From Certhia americana (lineage: Eukaryota; Chordata; Aves; Passeriformes; Certhiidae): a stretch of DNA of 64,000 nucleotides. Position 1 is the first letter of the stretch. Every line of letters begins with the position of its first letter. Made by a program: the position numbers and the translations under genes. Positions 35,756 to 46,640 of the stretch are shown one piece after another. The notes under the pieces were generated by a model. The model worked only from the letters and a program-made list of their open reading frames with translations, was not told the DNA's origin and did no database searches. The DNA lies in assembly GCA_018697195.1 (NCBI GenBank), contig CM031878.1, positions 2,197,745 through 2,261,744 of the forward strand, given 5' to 3'.

Positions 35756-36904
35756 AGAGGACACAAGCAGGAGTTCTGTTAAAGAAAAAAAAAATCATCT
35801 GTAATGAAAAAAAATCAGGTATGACTTAAAGATTTTGGAATTGGAATAGCTACTGTAGGAAAAGCTAGACGGGAAATAAAAAAGAATGTGTACTGTTCCG
35901 ATATGATACAGCCTGACACTTCATAGGAACATTTTTAGTTACACTTCTAAGCCTAAACTTCTAAACTTCATGGACATCACTTCAGTTCTTTTCAAACAGC
36001 AGATGATTTTCCCAGCTGAGTGTCTGTGTAAGCCACAGACTCCTCATAGTCCTCTTGGACAGAGTTTCTGAAGAATCAGAGTGCATGAGCAATGACTGCT
36101 GCACTTGAAGCAGCTCTTCTCCAGCTCCAGCGCACACGTTCAACAGATCAAGGACCTAACTCCAGTGTCTGTGCCTCCTACAAGTGGTTCCTTGTTTGAA
36201 CAGCTCCTTTGCCTTTCAGAACAAGGGGTGATGAAAAGGTGAAGAATGAGTGAGAAGCTACAGCAGGTGACTCATCTCTTGAGAAGCTAGAGAAGTATAA
36301 CAAAACAAAGGTGTTTGACGCACAGCTGACCCCAGGAGGATTCTTCTTTGACCTGGGTTATGTACATCAGCTGTATATTTATGACTACTGCACATGCAAC
36401 TGAGTGGGAACTCAGAAATCAACTGCCTCATGAAATCAAATATTCCCTAGCTTTTTCCCTAGACTTCTTGATTTGCTCAATAAATGGAATCTACCTGTGG
36501 ATATATAAGCTAGTATTTGTTTTTCCTCCGTACCTGGTTATTAATGAAGAAAACTTCAAAGGGATGAAATAAAGAAAGGGAAGGAATGTATGAAGGTTTA
36601 TGGTGTCAATAGAAGGTGAGTTGTGTATCAAATTCCCTGACAATCTCTGCAAACATTAAACAGACAATTTAGCAAGGTCTCATGTAGGCTGTCAAAATAT
36701 AACAAAATTAGACCAAAAGATGCATGGATTTGTGCCTGAAATCCAGACTATTTTTTTCAGCCAATGGTTTGTGAATATTGGTGAAGAGGAAGGCACTCTT
36801 CACAAGGAAATCACAAAGTTAGCATTTGGTGATCACAAATTGTATCCAGAAACCTACATCTCAAGAGATGTAAAAATACCAAGAGAGGTCTATGTGGTTA
36901 ATCT
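35756..36904. other. Non-coding sequence, no gene recognised
   Basis: No gene or repeat is recognised. Frames of 74 and 62 codons (36348-36572 and 36720-36908) match nothing I know. Confidence 0.5.
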
Positions 36905-37080
36905 GTAAGATTAAATTATCTAGTCTGACATTTTGCATCTCTTAAATGCAGAAAATATTGCCTTGTGGTGCCTAGTTTAAGACAAAATCCTTGTGCATGG
37001 CCAAATAACCTTTCACAGAGCACTTGATTTGGATTGAAACCATCCAGCAAAAATACATTGGACTGAATATTGCCATCTGC
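36905..37080 (-). mobile_element. Possible ancient CR1 fragment, reverse
   Basis: 'aaattatctagtctgacatt' near 36913-36932 resembles the reverse-complement 3' phrase of the turtle-type CR1 ('gatcatctagtctgacc'). The following 150 bp align loosely with the rest of that end, including 'gcacttgatttggattgaaa'. Divergence is high, so chance similarity beyond the core phrase cannot be excluded. Confidence 0.4.
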
Positions 37081-37355
37081 AAGGTGTATGTCTCCATCTC
37101 AGCTTGTAAATTGGGGTAAAAGTAGAAATGTATGGGGAAAAGTGCAACTCATTCTGCAACAAGCAATTAACACGGGTTAAGAAAATGGTGCCTATTTCCT
37201 GACAGTGCCCATTTCAAACCCACAGCAATCTTCCTAACAAGTCAAGCAAGTTCTGAGTTGGGTGTGGTGGTTTTGAGAACCTGTAGTACAATGGAACATG
37301 ATTTAAAAACACACCTGTGGGTAAGACCATGTATTATTTCAACCAATCCTCCCTA
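37081..37355. other. Short non-coding spacer
   Basis: Unrecognised sequence before the GAAA microsatellite. No gene or repeat is seen. Confidence 0.5.
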
Positions 37356-37371
37356 TGAAAGAAAGAAAGAA

Positions 37372-37415
<44 letters not shown>

Positions 37416-37428
37416 AANNNNNNNNNNA

Positions 37429-37472
<44 letters not shown>

Positions 37473-37609
37473 AAAAGAAAGAGAAAGAGAGAAAAAGAAA
37501 AAAAGAAAAAAAAAAGAAGAGAAAGGGAAGGCGCGGAAGGCGCAGAAGGTGAGGAAGGAAGGAAGGAAGAAAAAGAAAGAAAGAAAGAAAAAAGAAAAAG
37601 AAACAGAGA
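37356..37609. repeat. (GAAA)n microsatellite, purine tract, with assembly gap
   Basis: About 250 bp of nearly pure purine DNA. Regular GAAA units run from 37356 to about 37471, interrupted by the N run. Degenerate GAGAAA/AAAAG text follows, then a GGAAGGCGCGGAAGGCGC island near 37527-37544, then GGAA and GAAA units to 37609. The frames across it (Lys/Glu/Arg-rich forward, Phe/Leu/Ser-rich reverse) are products of the repeat. True array length is unknown because of the gap. Confidence 0.95.
37418..37427. other. Assembly gap (10 N)
   Basis: Exactly ten N within the GAAA array. The round number suggests a fixed placeholder, so the real distance may be larger or smaller. Confidence 0.98.
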
Positions 37610-37801
37610 ACATTGCTGATATTTCCTCGCTCTGCTGTTGCTATTTTGTAAACTTGCTTACAAAACTCTTTTGCTGATTTAGGCATTTAAAACAATGTGG
37701 TTCAAATGGTAGCATTAGGTATGAGTGCTACACTTGAGATGGAAGATTTCTAAAATTTCTATACTTATAGCTTAAGACATTATTTCTTCTGGAACAAAAC
37801 C

Positions 37802-37804
<3 letters not shown>

Positions 37805-37832
<28 letters not shown>
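37805..37832. repeat. (TA)14 microsatellite
   Basis: Fourteen uninterrupted TA units. It can extrude as a cruciform and is likely polymorphic. Confidence 0.95.
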
Positions 37833-38499
37833 CTCATATGCAGGAGCTTGAGTTTGCTGATGATGTAATTTTTATACTATTGTATAGAAACTGTTGTAGT
37901 AATTTACACAGCTCACTAATCCCTCACACATTATCTTACCCACTGAAATTATAAATTAGAAACATAGTTAAATTCTTGTATTTTCTTTAAAATAGAAAAT
38001 AAGGAGGGGTTCAAATGCCTAAGAAAGCCTTTCAACTGGTCTACTGAAGGACCAGGTGTTTAGCCTGCAAATTCTCCCTAAAAATATCACTAAAGGCAGG
38101 TGTGAAGAATTAGAATGTGGCTCTGGCTTTAGAAGATCCTTAAAAAAAAAGAGAAAAAGGAAAAGAGAAATAAGCTTTATTTCCCACAAATGATTCAATA
38201 GTTAAAATTCACATTTCATTTACAGCCCAATAAATGTTCTATGCACATACAGACATAGCCTGTCATTTTATATATGGGTTTTGTGAGGTTATAACAGCAA
38301 TAAAATAACAATCCACAGTTTTCCTGAGAAGGGAGCAGTGCTCCTTGCAAAGTTTCCTCTCTCCAAGCACTGCAGCCATGAAGGATGACACTTGGATTAT
38401 GTCCTGTCAATGGTTAATTTCAAGTCTAGAAGTTTATTAATTTTGACTTGTAGCAGAAAAGGCCATGACCAATTATTATTCAGGAAAAAAAATCCTGCT
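37833..38499. other. Non-coding sequence, no gene recognised
   Basis: No gene or transposon is recognised. An A/G-rich stretch lies at about 38141-38168. Confidence 0.5.
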
Positions 38500-38504
38500 G
38501 TTTA

Positions 38505-38700
38505 GCCAAAGAACTGCACCGAGCAATGCTGCACTTGATGTGCCTGTGATAAATGTTCACATGACAAGGTTATTTGGTGTACAGCGGCTGGAGGGGTTGT
38601 CATAGCAACCCGAGCATGATGCTCATAAATTTGATGTGTAGTTATCCTTGCTGTGTATGCAAAAAAACCACAAAGCCAACTCCAGCAGTTTAATTTGCAA
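38505..38700. promoter_or_regulatory. Candidate regulatory block containing an RFX X-box
   Basis: This unique segment abuts the large purine array and retains several CpGs (near 38519, 38585 and 38611). It has words such as TGATAAATGTTCACATGACA and CATGATGCTCATAAATTTGATG. It contains a perfect X-box (38596-38609, listed separately). The texture fits a conserved enhancer or promoter-proximal element, but no transcript start or gene is visible. Function is inference. Confidence 0.4.
38596..38609. promoter_or_regulatory. Perfect RFX X-box palindrome
   Basis: GTTGTCATAGCAAC fits the RFX-family X-box: half-sites GTTGYC and RGCAAC around a central AT, as in the consensus GTTGCCATGGCAAC. RFX factors bind such sites to control ciliary genes and, in other contexts, MHC class II genes. 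The match is direct; occupancy and target gene are unknown. Confidence 0.5.
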
Positions 38701-38714
38701 CATTGACTATGCCT

Positions 38715-38956
38715 AAAAGAAGGAAGAAAAAGGAAAAAGAAAAGGGAAAGGAAAAGGAAGAAAAATAAGAAAAAAAAAAAGAAAAAGTAAAAGAAAAAGA
38801 AAAAGAAAAAGAAAAAGAAAAAGAAAAAGAAAAAGAAAAAGGAAAAGAAAAAGAAAAAGAAAAAAGAATAAGAATAAGAATAAGAATAAGAATAAGAATA
38901 AGAATAAGAAAAAGAAAAAAAGAAAGAAAAAGAAAAAGAAAAGGAAAAGAAAAAAA

Positions 38957-38987
<31 letters not shown>

Positions 38988-39476
38988 GAAAAAGGAAAAA
39001 GAAAAAGAAAAAGAAAAAGAAAAAGAAAAAGAAAAAGAAAAAGGAAAAAGAAAAAGGAAAAAAGCAAAAGAAAAAGCAAAAGAAAAAGAAAAAGGAAAAG
39101 AAAAAGCAAAAGAAAAAGGATAAGAAAAAGAAAAAGAAAAAGAAAAAGGAAAAGAAAAAGAAAAAGAAAAAGAAAAAGAAAAAGAAAAAGAAAAAGAAAA
39201 AGAAAAAGAAAAAGAAAAAGAAAAGGAAAAAAGGAAAAGAAAAGGAAAAAGAGAAAGAAAAAAAGAAGAGAAGGAAAGAGAAGGAAAGAGAAGGAAAGAA
39301 GGAAAGAGAAGGAAAGAGAAGGAAAGAGAAGGTGCGGAAAGGAAAGGTGCGGAAAGGAAAAGGAAAGGGAAAGGGAAGGGAAAGGAAAGGGAAGGGAAAG
39401 GGAAAAGGAAAAGGAAAAGGAAAAGGAAAAGGAAAAGGAAAAGGAAAAGAAAAAGGAAAAGGAAAGAAAAAGAAAA
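38715..39476. repeat. (AAAAAG)n purine array, about 760 bp, compound
   Basis: A long, almost pure A/G tract based on AAAAAG hexamers. Distinct sub-blocks include GAATAA units at about 38864-38910, AAAAGC-containing units at 39060-39115, GGAAAGA-type units at 39265-39330, two GGTGCGGAAAGGAAA units near 39331-39360, and GGAAAA hexamers to the end. Reverse-strand frames of 139, 260 and 325 codons are Phe/Ser/Leu translations of this repeat. Such mirror-like purine tracts can form triplex (H-DNA) and stall polymerases. Confidence 0.97.
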
Positions 39477-40375
39477 CATAAAAGAGAAAATACAAAGAAT
39501 AATAAATTCTAAGGTAATAGACTACAGATTATACTCCTTCACAAGCTTTTAAAATATAAAAAGACATTTAAGATAATAATTATGGTAGGAAGTGCAAGTT
39601 ATCATTAATATTGAGAAAAAAAACCAAACCAAAAAGATTTTTCTTGAAAATTTCTGCTTGAGTATATTGGTTGTTTTCTGCTACTCATGCAAACACCTAA
39701 ATGCAAGTGAAAAAAAACCCCTAACACCCTCCTCTATTTTGCTTTTTTTCTTCTTCAGAAATGTTGAGATGAAACCTTGAATCACCTGTCAAGTAGGCCA
39801 TGATGAAATGCCCTCCTTTCCATAAAAGTTACCAGAAAAAGAAGAATCTATCATTCTCTACAGTTCTGTCTTGTTCAAATACAGGATAAAAATGAAGAGA
39901 AAGGTAAAAAGAACACTCATTTCTGATGGGCAAAAAAAGGTTTATCTTGAGATGATAAAAACAGTAGAAGAAGGAGAAGGAGATCACAGCTTTTTATGAA
40001 CCAAGTCATCAAAACCTTCAGTTTGGACAAGTTCCTTAAATAATGTTTCTCAGTCTCTCTATCTGTATAGCAGAGATTTGTTATTTCCATTCTCAGGAAT
40101 AACTTATCAACCCTCTTAGAAGGAAAAAAACGTCCAGAAGACTGGAAATTTTAGAGTAAAATTACTTGCAGGGAGTAAGCAGTCTGAACCATCCCCATCA
40201 GAACAGGGGAGAGTGGGAGAAATTTTCCCTACTGGTGTCCCTATATCCCACACAATGCTGCACTCAAATTAGGGAAACCAAAGCACCAGGGAAAAACAGA
40301 AGCGTCTTTGCTTGTGTCTGCACTTAAACTGATGCAAATCACACTTGTGCAATGGGGTGAAATGAATGCCAAATC
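39477..40375. other. Non-coding sequence, no gene recognised
   Basis: No gene or repeat family is recognised. The sequence is A-rich directly after the purine array. Confidence 0.5.
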
Positions 40376-40552
40376 AAAGAATCATAGAAATCACAGACTC
40401 ATGAAATTATTTGGATTGGAAAGGACTATAAATATCATCACATTCGGCCCCTGCCATGGCAGGCACACCTTCCCTTCAAGTCCCATCAAGCCTGTCCTTT
40501 AACTCTTCCAGGGCAACCATAATTTCTCTAAACTATCTCTATGCCTTAAAGA
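40376..40552 (-). mobile_element. CR1 LINE 3' end, reverse, diverged
   Basis: It starts with the reverse tail (AAGAATCATAGAAATCACAG), followed by 'tttggattggaaaggacta', 'gcccctgccatggcaggca' and 'caccttcccttcaagtc', and fades in 'cttccagggcaaccataatt'. The copy is short and has several deletions relative to the 35502 element. Confidence 0.88.
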
Positions 40553-43500
40553 ATTTGGGGCTCTCAGAGGTTGTCAAGGATGTAGATATTAATTATTATT
40601 TCCAGATATACGAACATTATTGAGTCAAGGATCCTTGGCATAACCAGATCAAGAATCTCACAGGGGCACAAGAGTTCCTGCTGTTCAGTACTACTCTCCT
40701 GTTCAAATGGCCAGGCCTTCTCAAGCAGCTGCTTCAATAAAGACAAAAGACACTTCTAGATTTACAAATTTTACCCCCTCAATTTCCTAACCTTTATGAC
40801 TAAAATGGCATAACATATCATTTATATCCAATGGATGGCTGCAGGTTTTTGTTCAAGAAGTTATTTTCCTTGACTTCTTGTCATATAAATAAGTATGTAG
40901 TAATACAGATAAACTTAAAAGTATAGTTCAAATTACAAAAGGAGGTAATAAAGGCACAACCTTCATGCTGAGAAAATGGTTATTCTGACCCAGACGCTCT
41001 TGCAAAGTGATTCATCCCAACCTCAGAGGGGTGCTCAAAGCAGTCAGATGATTACTGTCTTGAAAAGCATATTTCTGTCTCATGGCCCACAGGGATGCTG
41101 GAATGGATACCTTGAATTTAGATATTGTGAGATCTAAAGAGGACCAATCTAAGCTAAACATAGTTGTCTACAGTGCAGATGTCTAAATGTGTGCTAGGTG
41201 TCAGTGTGTTCAGGGAGACCTGGTTGGTCTAGGCATTAGGGCAGTTAACAGCCATTTGGGCAAAATTAATTTCAATCTTGAGTTGATTCTTAACTTTTGA
41301 TAAGATCATTCCCATCCTAGTTTTGGTTAAGTGCTTTGACTATGTTTTTTTGTTGATAATAGAAAAATCTAGATGACTACTTTATGTGTAGTCTCTTACA
41401 AGGATCCACAAAAGCAGTTAAAATTGACCTTGCAGGAAAATCCCTTTTTCCTCACCTAGCAATGAAATTTCAGTGACACCTATGGCTTCCACATTCCCTT
41501 GTACACATACCTGCATTTCCAAGGATGTATTCTTACATTTACCTCTTTGCAGCTGCCCTTTAAAATGGCAAGTTGCTGTGGTGCCATGTTTTCAGCGAAA
41601 CAGGGCTCTTCCACAGGGACTGTCACCTAATACTGAGAAAACCTACTTTGCTATTACCCACAATGTTTAGAGAGAGAACCACAGAGTCTCCAGTGCATGT
41701 GGTCTCACACAGTGTAATAAAATGTGTCCCCAGAGTGTAATCCAGCTTTACACATCCACCACATGAATGACAACAGCAGAGCTGGTCATCCTGGGTTCCC
41801 TTTGTAGTGAATGGTGGGGGAAGCGTGGAGGGGTGGGAATCAAGCTTTTGAGGCACGACTCATCTGGATGAATTTGGTTCTATTTCAGGATGAAGTGAAT
41901 CACATCCCAAAAGATCTCTATAGGAACCCAGAATGACTAATGCAGGAGTTATCACCTGCATGACAGACCAAGAGAGGCCTCAGCGCACGGCCTGCCTTAG
42001 CAACCTCATGGAAGATGAACATCATTTTTACCTGTCCTCATAGCCTAATGACATGGCAATCAAGCAAGAGATTACTCACATCTTGACGGATTTTATGCAG
42101 AACACAGTGCACAATGGTCAAGCCCCTCTGGTTTTTTGTCTCCTGAGAACCTGTCGAGATGTAGCGTGAATCAGTGCTTGCTGCACCAAACATGTAGGAC
42201 TGGGGCTGCTGCATCTTCTGAAAGGTTCCTGCTGAAAGAACTAGTGGCTGTTTTGTTATTCTGCCTTTTCCTGCCTCTCAGGGGAAAAATAAAAGCTTGG
42301 TATGTGGCAGTGGGGATCCCTGCAGCAAGGGGAAGCAAGAAGAAAATTCTGTGGTTTCTCACGTCCTTTATTTCTGCACAGCAAAAGGGAGAAATGGCCC
42401 AGTTGTCTGACCAGAGGGAATTAATTTTGAAAACTGCACTGCTGTGAAGCTGCCAGGCAGCTGAAAAGAGGTTTTTCAAGCCAGTGATCCTGATTCATGT
42501 CACGGAGGCTGGGAGTGGAGGTGCTCTGGTCAGGCTTCACTCTCCACACTCAGTGCAGAGGTCTCGTGCTCTAAACCCTGTTGGCTGAGGATACTGGTGC
42601 TTGCTGAATTTGTTATCTCTGTTGGATCTGCAGAAATGAAAGGTGAGCTTAAAGAAAAGCCCATAAGAAGCCAACAAGGGAAGATGTTAGTAAGAAACAT
42701 CTTTCTTTCACTTACTAGCCAAAGTTGACTGCATGGGTCCATGTTTCATCATCAAAGGGTAGCTCAGAAAAAAAAATTAAGAAAAGAAGAATGTTAAATT
42801 TAACATGAGGCATGGTAAGAAACTACCAGATGAGTAAGAAAAGCATTTTAAAACAATAAAATACAGGATGTCTGGACCAACAACACATGCCACTGGAGTT
42901 TTCCAAGTTCCTGTTTGGTGATTTGAAAATATGCATGATTTATATGTTTGAATTTTATCTTTTTTAGTAATACATTGATGTTTCTTACTGCCCTGTAAAA
43001 TTATTCTCAATAATTCTATAATAAATTAAGCTAAGGAAAAACCTTGAGTTTTTACCTTCAGTGAGATGTTGTGGGAATTAAGATTGGAGACAATCAGCTT
43101 TTCAAACCATTTTCTCAGAATGTCTGAAAAAATGCAATCAGATGGCAGCTTCACTCACTTTTTTTTAATGATGTGTGTAGAGGAGAACATAAATCTTCCA
43201 GTCACTGGGACTATGACACAGATGTGAAACTGATGTTAGAACTAAAACAGAGGAAGCTCCATTTCAGCCAAGAACCAATGTTTGTTGTGGTCAGACATCT
43301 CCGTGTAATCCTTTCCATTAAGGAGGAGTGGAATAATATTCTATTTCTATAGTTAAATAATAGCTATGTCTTGATTAATATCCCTGTGACACTGAAGTCA
43401 AAGGAAACGCAGTTACTTTCAACAGGACCAGCTTTGTTACCTCTTTATGTTTCGGTATATTCCCTCTAATCTGAAAAGCTCTCAGCTACACGTTTTGCAA

Positions 43501-44005
43501 ACTCAACACCAGCCGTGAGGACATGGATGGATTAACCTCTCCCTAGTCAAGCTGTCCTGACTTAAGAAAGCTGCAAACAGATGTCACAGCCTCCAAAACT
43601 CTGTCAGCCCCAGGAATGGATGATTTACCCCCTGGATGAGTCAGGGGCATTTTTCCCATGCATTTTGCTGCCTGACTTTTATCACCCCAGCTGCTTGTTT
43701 CTCATGCTCGTGGACACACAGACACAGCTTTGTGCCCAGCTGCCACCGTGCAATATGTTCTAGGTGCAAGCTTTGGGCTTTGCCTCTCTGCTCACATGTC
43801 CACAGCCTCAGGGGTTGCTTGGCTGTGCCTGAACTCACCCTTTCCTGGATTAGATGAGGGTATTGTGCACACACACACACACAGATAAAACACAATGAAA
43901 AATCAGGCAAATGCTTTTTTTGGCAGGTTGTTCATTGAACTGGGATGTGTGAAAAGAGGCCTTACACTTATGGGCTCATCAGTGGTCATAAAGAGTAAAT
44001 CCTTC
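40553..44005. other. Non-coding sequence, no gene recognised
   Basis: About 3.4 kb without a recognised gene or transposon. Opposed frames of 103 and 102 codons at 42136-42479 overlap almost completely, which argues for chance. A short CA microsatellite lies at 43868-43883. Confidence 0.55.
43868..43883. repeat. (CA)8 microsatellite
   Basis: Eight uninterrupted CA units. Confidence 0.9.
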
Positions 44006-44009
44006 TGAA

Positions 44010-44418
44010 TCCCCCCTGTGAGGAAAAGCTAACAGAGTTGGGACTGTCCTGCCTGGAGAAGAGAAGTTTTGGGGTGACCTAATCTGTGGTTTTGTAGTAC
44101 CTGAAGGGAGCTGACAACGAAGATGGAGAGGGCCTGAAGTAACAGGACAAGGGGGAATGGCTTCCAATTGAAAGAGTGGATTTAGATTGGATATTAGGAA
44201 GAAATTCTTTCCTCTGGGGGTGGGCAGGCCCTGGCACAGGGTGCCCAGAGCAGCTGTGGCTGCCCCTGGATCCCTGGCAGTGTCCAAGGACAGGTTGGAT
44301 GGGGCTTGGAGCAGCCTGGGATAGTGGGAGGTGTCCCTGCCCATGGCAAGGGTGGGGTGGAATGAGATGATCTTTAAAGTCCCTTGCAACCCAGGCCAAT
44401 CCATGACTCTGTGAATGA
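44010..44418 (+). mobile_element. CR1 LINE 3' end, forward, about 400 bp
   Basis: This is the longest uninterrupted CR1 3' region in the window. It runs from the end of ORF2 ('gtcctgcctggagaagag', 'tacctgaagggagctgac') through 'ttagattggatattaggaag' and 'caggccctggcacagggtgc'. It then passes 'gtccaaggacaggttggatg', 'ggaggtgtccctgcccatgg' and 'gatgatctttaaagtccctt' to the ATGACTCTGTGAATG tail. Two reverse frames (141 and 106 codons) and a forward frame (64 codons) lie inside and are by-products. Similarity to the 28398, 35502 and 50045 copies suggests a shared young subfamily. Confidence 0.96.
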
Positions 44419-45428
44419 TGCCAGTGCTGTCAAACTACACTCATTTACCAGTTTCCTATTTCCTATAGTATTGTGGTGACAGGATCCCAATACGCATATT
44501 TTTTCCTGGAGCATTTTGATGTCACCTTTCTGTGTAGCAACCAGGTTAAATTTGTGAGCTAATATTTATTATCTATGTGAAAATGCTTATAGGCACAACA
44601 TGAAAATTAATGAAATGGAAACCCAACAAGCAAAGTAAAACTGGAAATCTATTGACTGGTCAATGAGGGACACTTATTTTTTCAGGAAAACAAAGGAGGA
44701 TTTAAGCCCATAAATAAAACTGAAGCAAAGTAAGAGCTTTGCAGCAGTTGTGCTTAGCCCAAGGACTAACCCCATCAGACAAAATCCAGCATAAAATGCT
44801 TCTTCATTCCAATTTAAACTTGAATTTGTTTCTGTGGGGGGTTCACCTTTTTGACAACTTCTTCCTGTGAGCAAATGAGCTTTTGCAAAAGATGAGGAAG
44901 AAAAGAAGAGTTAAGCTCACAGTAACTCCAGTCTTTGCACTGGGAGCTGTATGGGATCACACTGCTTAGCACAGCAGGAGGAAGGATCACCAGGAAAGCC
45001 CTCAACCAAAGCTCTGTCAAAGTGACAGACAGACACAAATCTGACTGCTACCTTCACAGCAAGGACACTTGTTTAGACTGCATCTGACAAGATAAAATTA
45101 AACTGTGCACAGCTAATAAAGAACCTTAATTTATATATATATTTTTATTTTTTAAAATTTTTTTTAATTATTTTTTTTTAAATATGTGATGCCTTTGGCA
45201 AAGATGAGCAGTCCAGAAGAAATAAGGTTTATAATGTTTGTTTAAAAATTCTATAATCCGCCTTGTCTGCCATGTTTCCTGTGTTACTCCTGCCTCTGAA
45301 ATATTCAGATCTGCATTGGTTACATAAGCCCCATCCTGATGAGTTGTACTCAGCTAGTTGAGGAACCCAAACTTGAGTTGTGCAACTCCAGGTTGCTAAA
45401 GATAAAACAGCTCAACTTGATTTCTAAA
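44419..45428. other. Non-coding sequence, no gene recognised
   Basis: No gene or transposon is recognised. A very AT-rich T/A tract spans about 45128-45183. Confidence 0.5.
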
Positions 45429-45712
45429 CACTCAGAGCCACTTAATGGTTCAAGAGTATTAAAAAAAAAAGAATATTCAAAAGCATTAAAAAAAAAAAAA
45501 AAACAAAACAAAAAAACCCCCAAACAAACAAAAAAAAAAACCAAACCAAACAAACAAACAAACAAAAAAACACTCGGAGCCACTTAATGGTTCAAGGGAT
45601 ATTAAAAAAAAAAGAATATTCAACAGCATAAAAAAAAAAAAAAAAACACAAAAACAAAAAACAGAAAAAAAAAAAAAACAAAAAAAACAAAAAAAACCAA
45701 AAAAAAAAACCC
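45429..45712. repeat. Tandem duplication, about 142-bp unit with A-rich tail
   Basis: The text starting CACTCAGAGCCACTTAATGG at 45429 recurs at 45571 as CACTCGGAGCCACTTAATGG, an offset of 142 bp. Both copies continue GGTTCAAG, a stretch of A with GAATATTCAA, AGCAT and a long A run, then A-rich CAAAC-type sequence. Units differ by a few substitutions and in the composition of the A-rich part, so the duplication is fairly recent. Frames across it (Lys/Thr-rich forward, Phe-rich reverse) are artefacts. Confidence 0.9.
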
Positions 45713-46429
45713 CCAAAAAAAAACCTTTATTTTGGAATTGTAATTGTGGAAGCGGTGACAAAATGAACATCAAAGCCTGGGATAATCTCTCCTCACTAAA
45801 ATTTCTCAGCAAATGCATCTCTCTAAACGAAAAAAAAGTTGAATTTATTTCCAAAAAATTATTCACGTGGGGTTGGCTATGATTATTCTACTGAAATCAA
45901 GACTGAAATGTTTGAATGATACTCCTTAATGGATGGATGTGTACAATGGAAAAAATTCATAGGGGTAAGGTGCATATTATGGGAGGTGATTTTTCTTTGT
46001 AGACAAAAAGCTGGATAACATTTCTTGGTCTGTCTTCACACTAAGTTAGATGAAGCATTAGGCAATGATATGAAGAAATAGTACTCAACTGGCTTGTAGA
46101 TTACTAAGGTACCCTAGTACGAGGTGGAAGAACTTTATAAGATTTCAGCATCTATAATTTTGATAATGATGCCCCTTCCAATAATATTTCCATCTGAACT
46201 CACAGGACACTTGAGTATAATGAGGATAAAACCTAGCAAAATGCATTTACTTTGCTTTATTCTTAAACAGCACAAAAGAAGGTACCTCAGAAATAGCTTT
46301 TTCAATAACACCACACCTTTGCTGGAAGATCTTACCTCCAAAAAGATCTAAGATTGTTCCCTGGACGGGCTGTAGAGCCCTGCTGATTCTGACCCTCAGA
46401 AGCAGAGGGTCACCAAAGTTCTGTCAGAT
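45713..46429. other. Non-coding sequence, no gene recognised
   Basis: No gene or repeat is recognised. Frames of 75 and 68 codons (46124-46351 and 46135-46341) lie on opposite strands of the same segment. Confidence 0.5.
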
Positions 46430-46640
46430 ATATTGGGCCATAGCTGCTGAATGCCTTAAAAATATGTGGCAAGACCTTGAAATCTGTTGGGGATTTTAGG
46501 GGCAGTTGGTGTAAAGAGAGGGATGTGTTCACCTACATGCTGATGTTTTTTTCACAGATCTGTCCTACCCTGTGCATGTGACTGTGGCTGCCATTCATGG
46601 CAATGGGAGTCATACACCAGCAAGTGTAGGAGAGGATAAA
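46430..46640. repeat. Possible ancient vertebrate interspersed repeat
   Basis: The order 'gaatgccttaaaaatatgtg', 'aagaccttgaaatctgttgg', 'ggcagttggtgtaaagagag', 'ggatgtgttcacctacatg' recalls a very old repeat with the general text 'accttgaa..ggcagccagtg..gagatgtgctcac' that I remember from several vertebrate genomes. I cannot name the family with confidence. The similarity is partial and could be chance. Confidence 0.3.

Noticed and set aside
37258..37686. Lys/Glu-rich forward and Phe/Leu/Ser-rich reverse frames of 65 to 139 codons
   Set aside because: They are produced by the GAAA microsatellite and cross an N gap.
38502..39495. Reverse-strand open frames of 139, 260 and 325 codons, Phe/Ser/Leu-rich
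   Set aside because: They are translations of the (AAAAAG)n array. A hexamer repeat has no stop in these frames, and the composition is not that of a protein.
42136..42479. Opposed frames of 103 and 102 codons
   Set aside because: Near-complete overlap on opposite strands without a domain points to chance.
43979..44404. Frames of 141, 106 and 64 codons
   Set aside because: They lie within the CR1 3' region, which is non-coding in these frames.
45339..45866. Lys/Thr-rich and Phe-rich frames of 77 to 126 codons
   Set aside because: They are translations of the A-rich tandem duplication.
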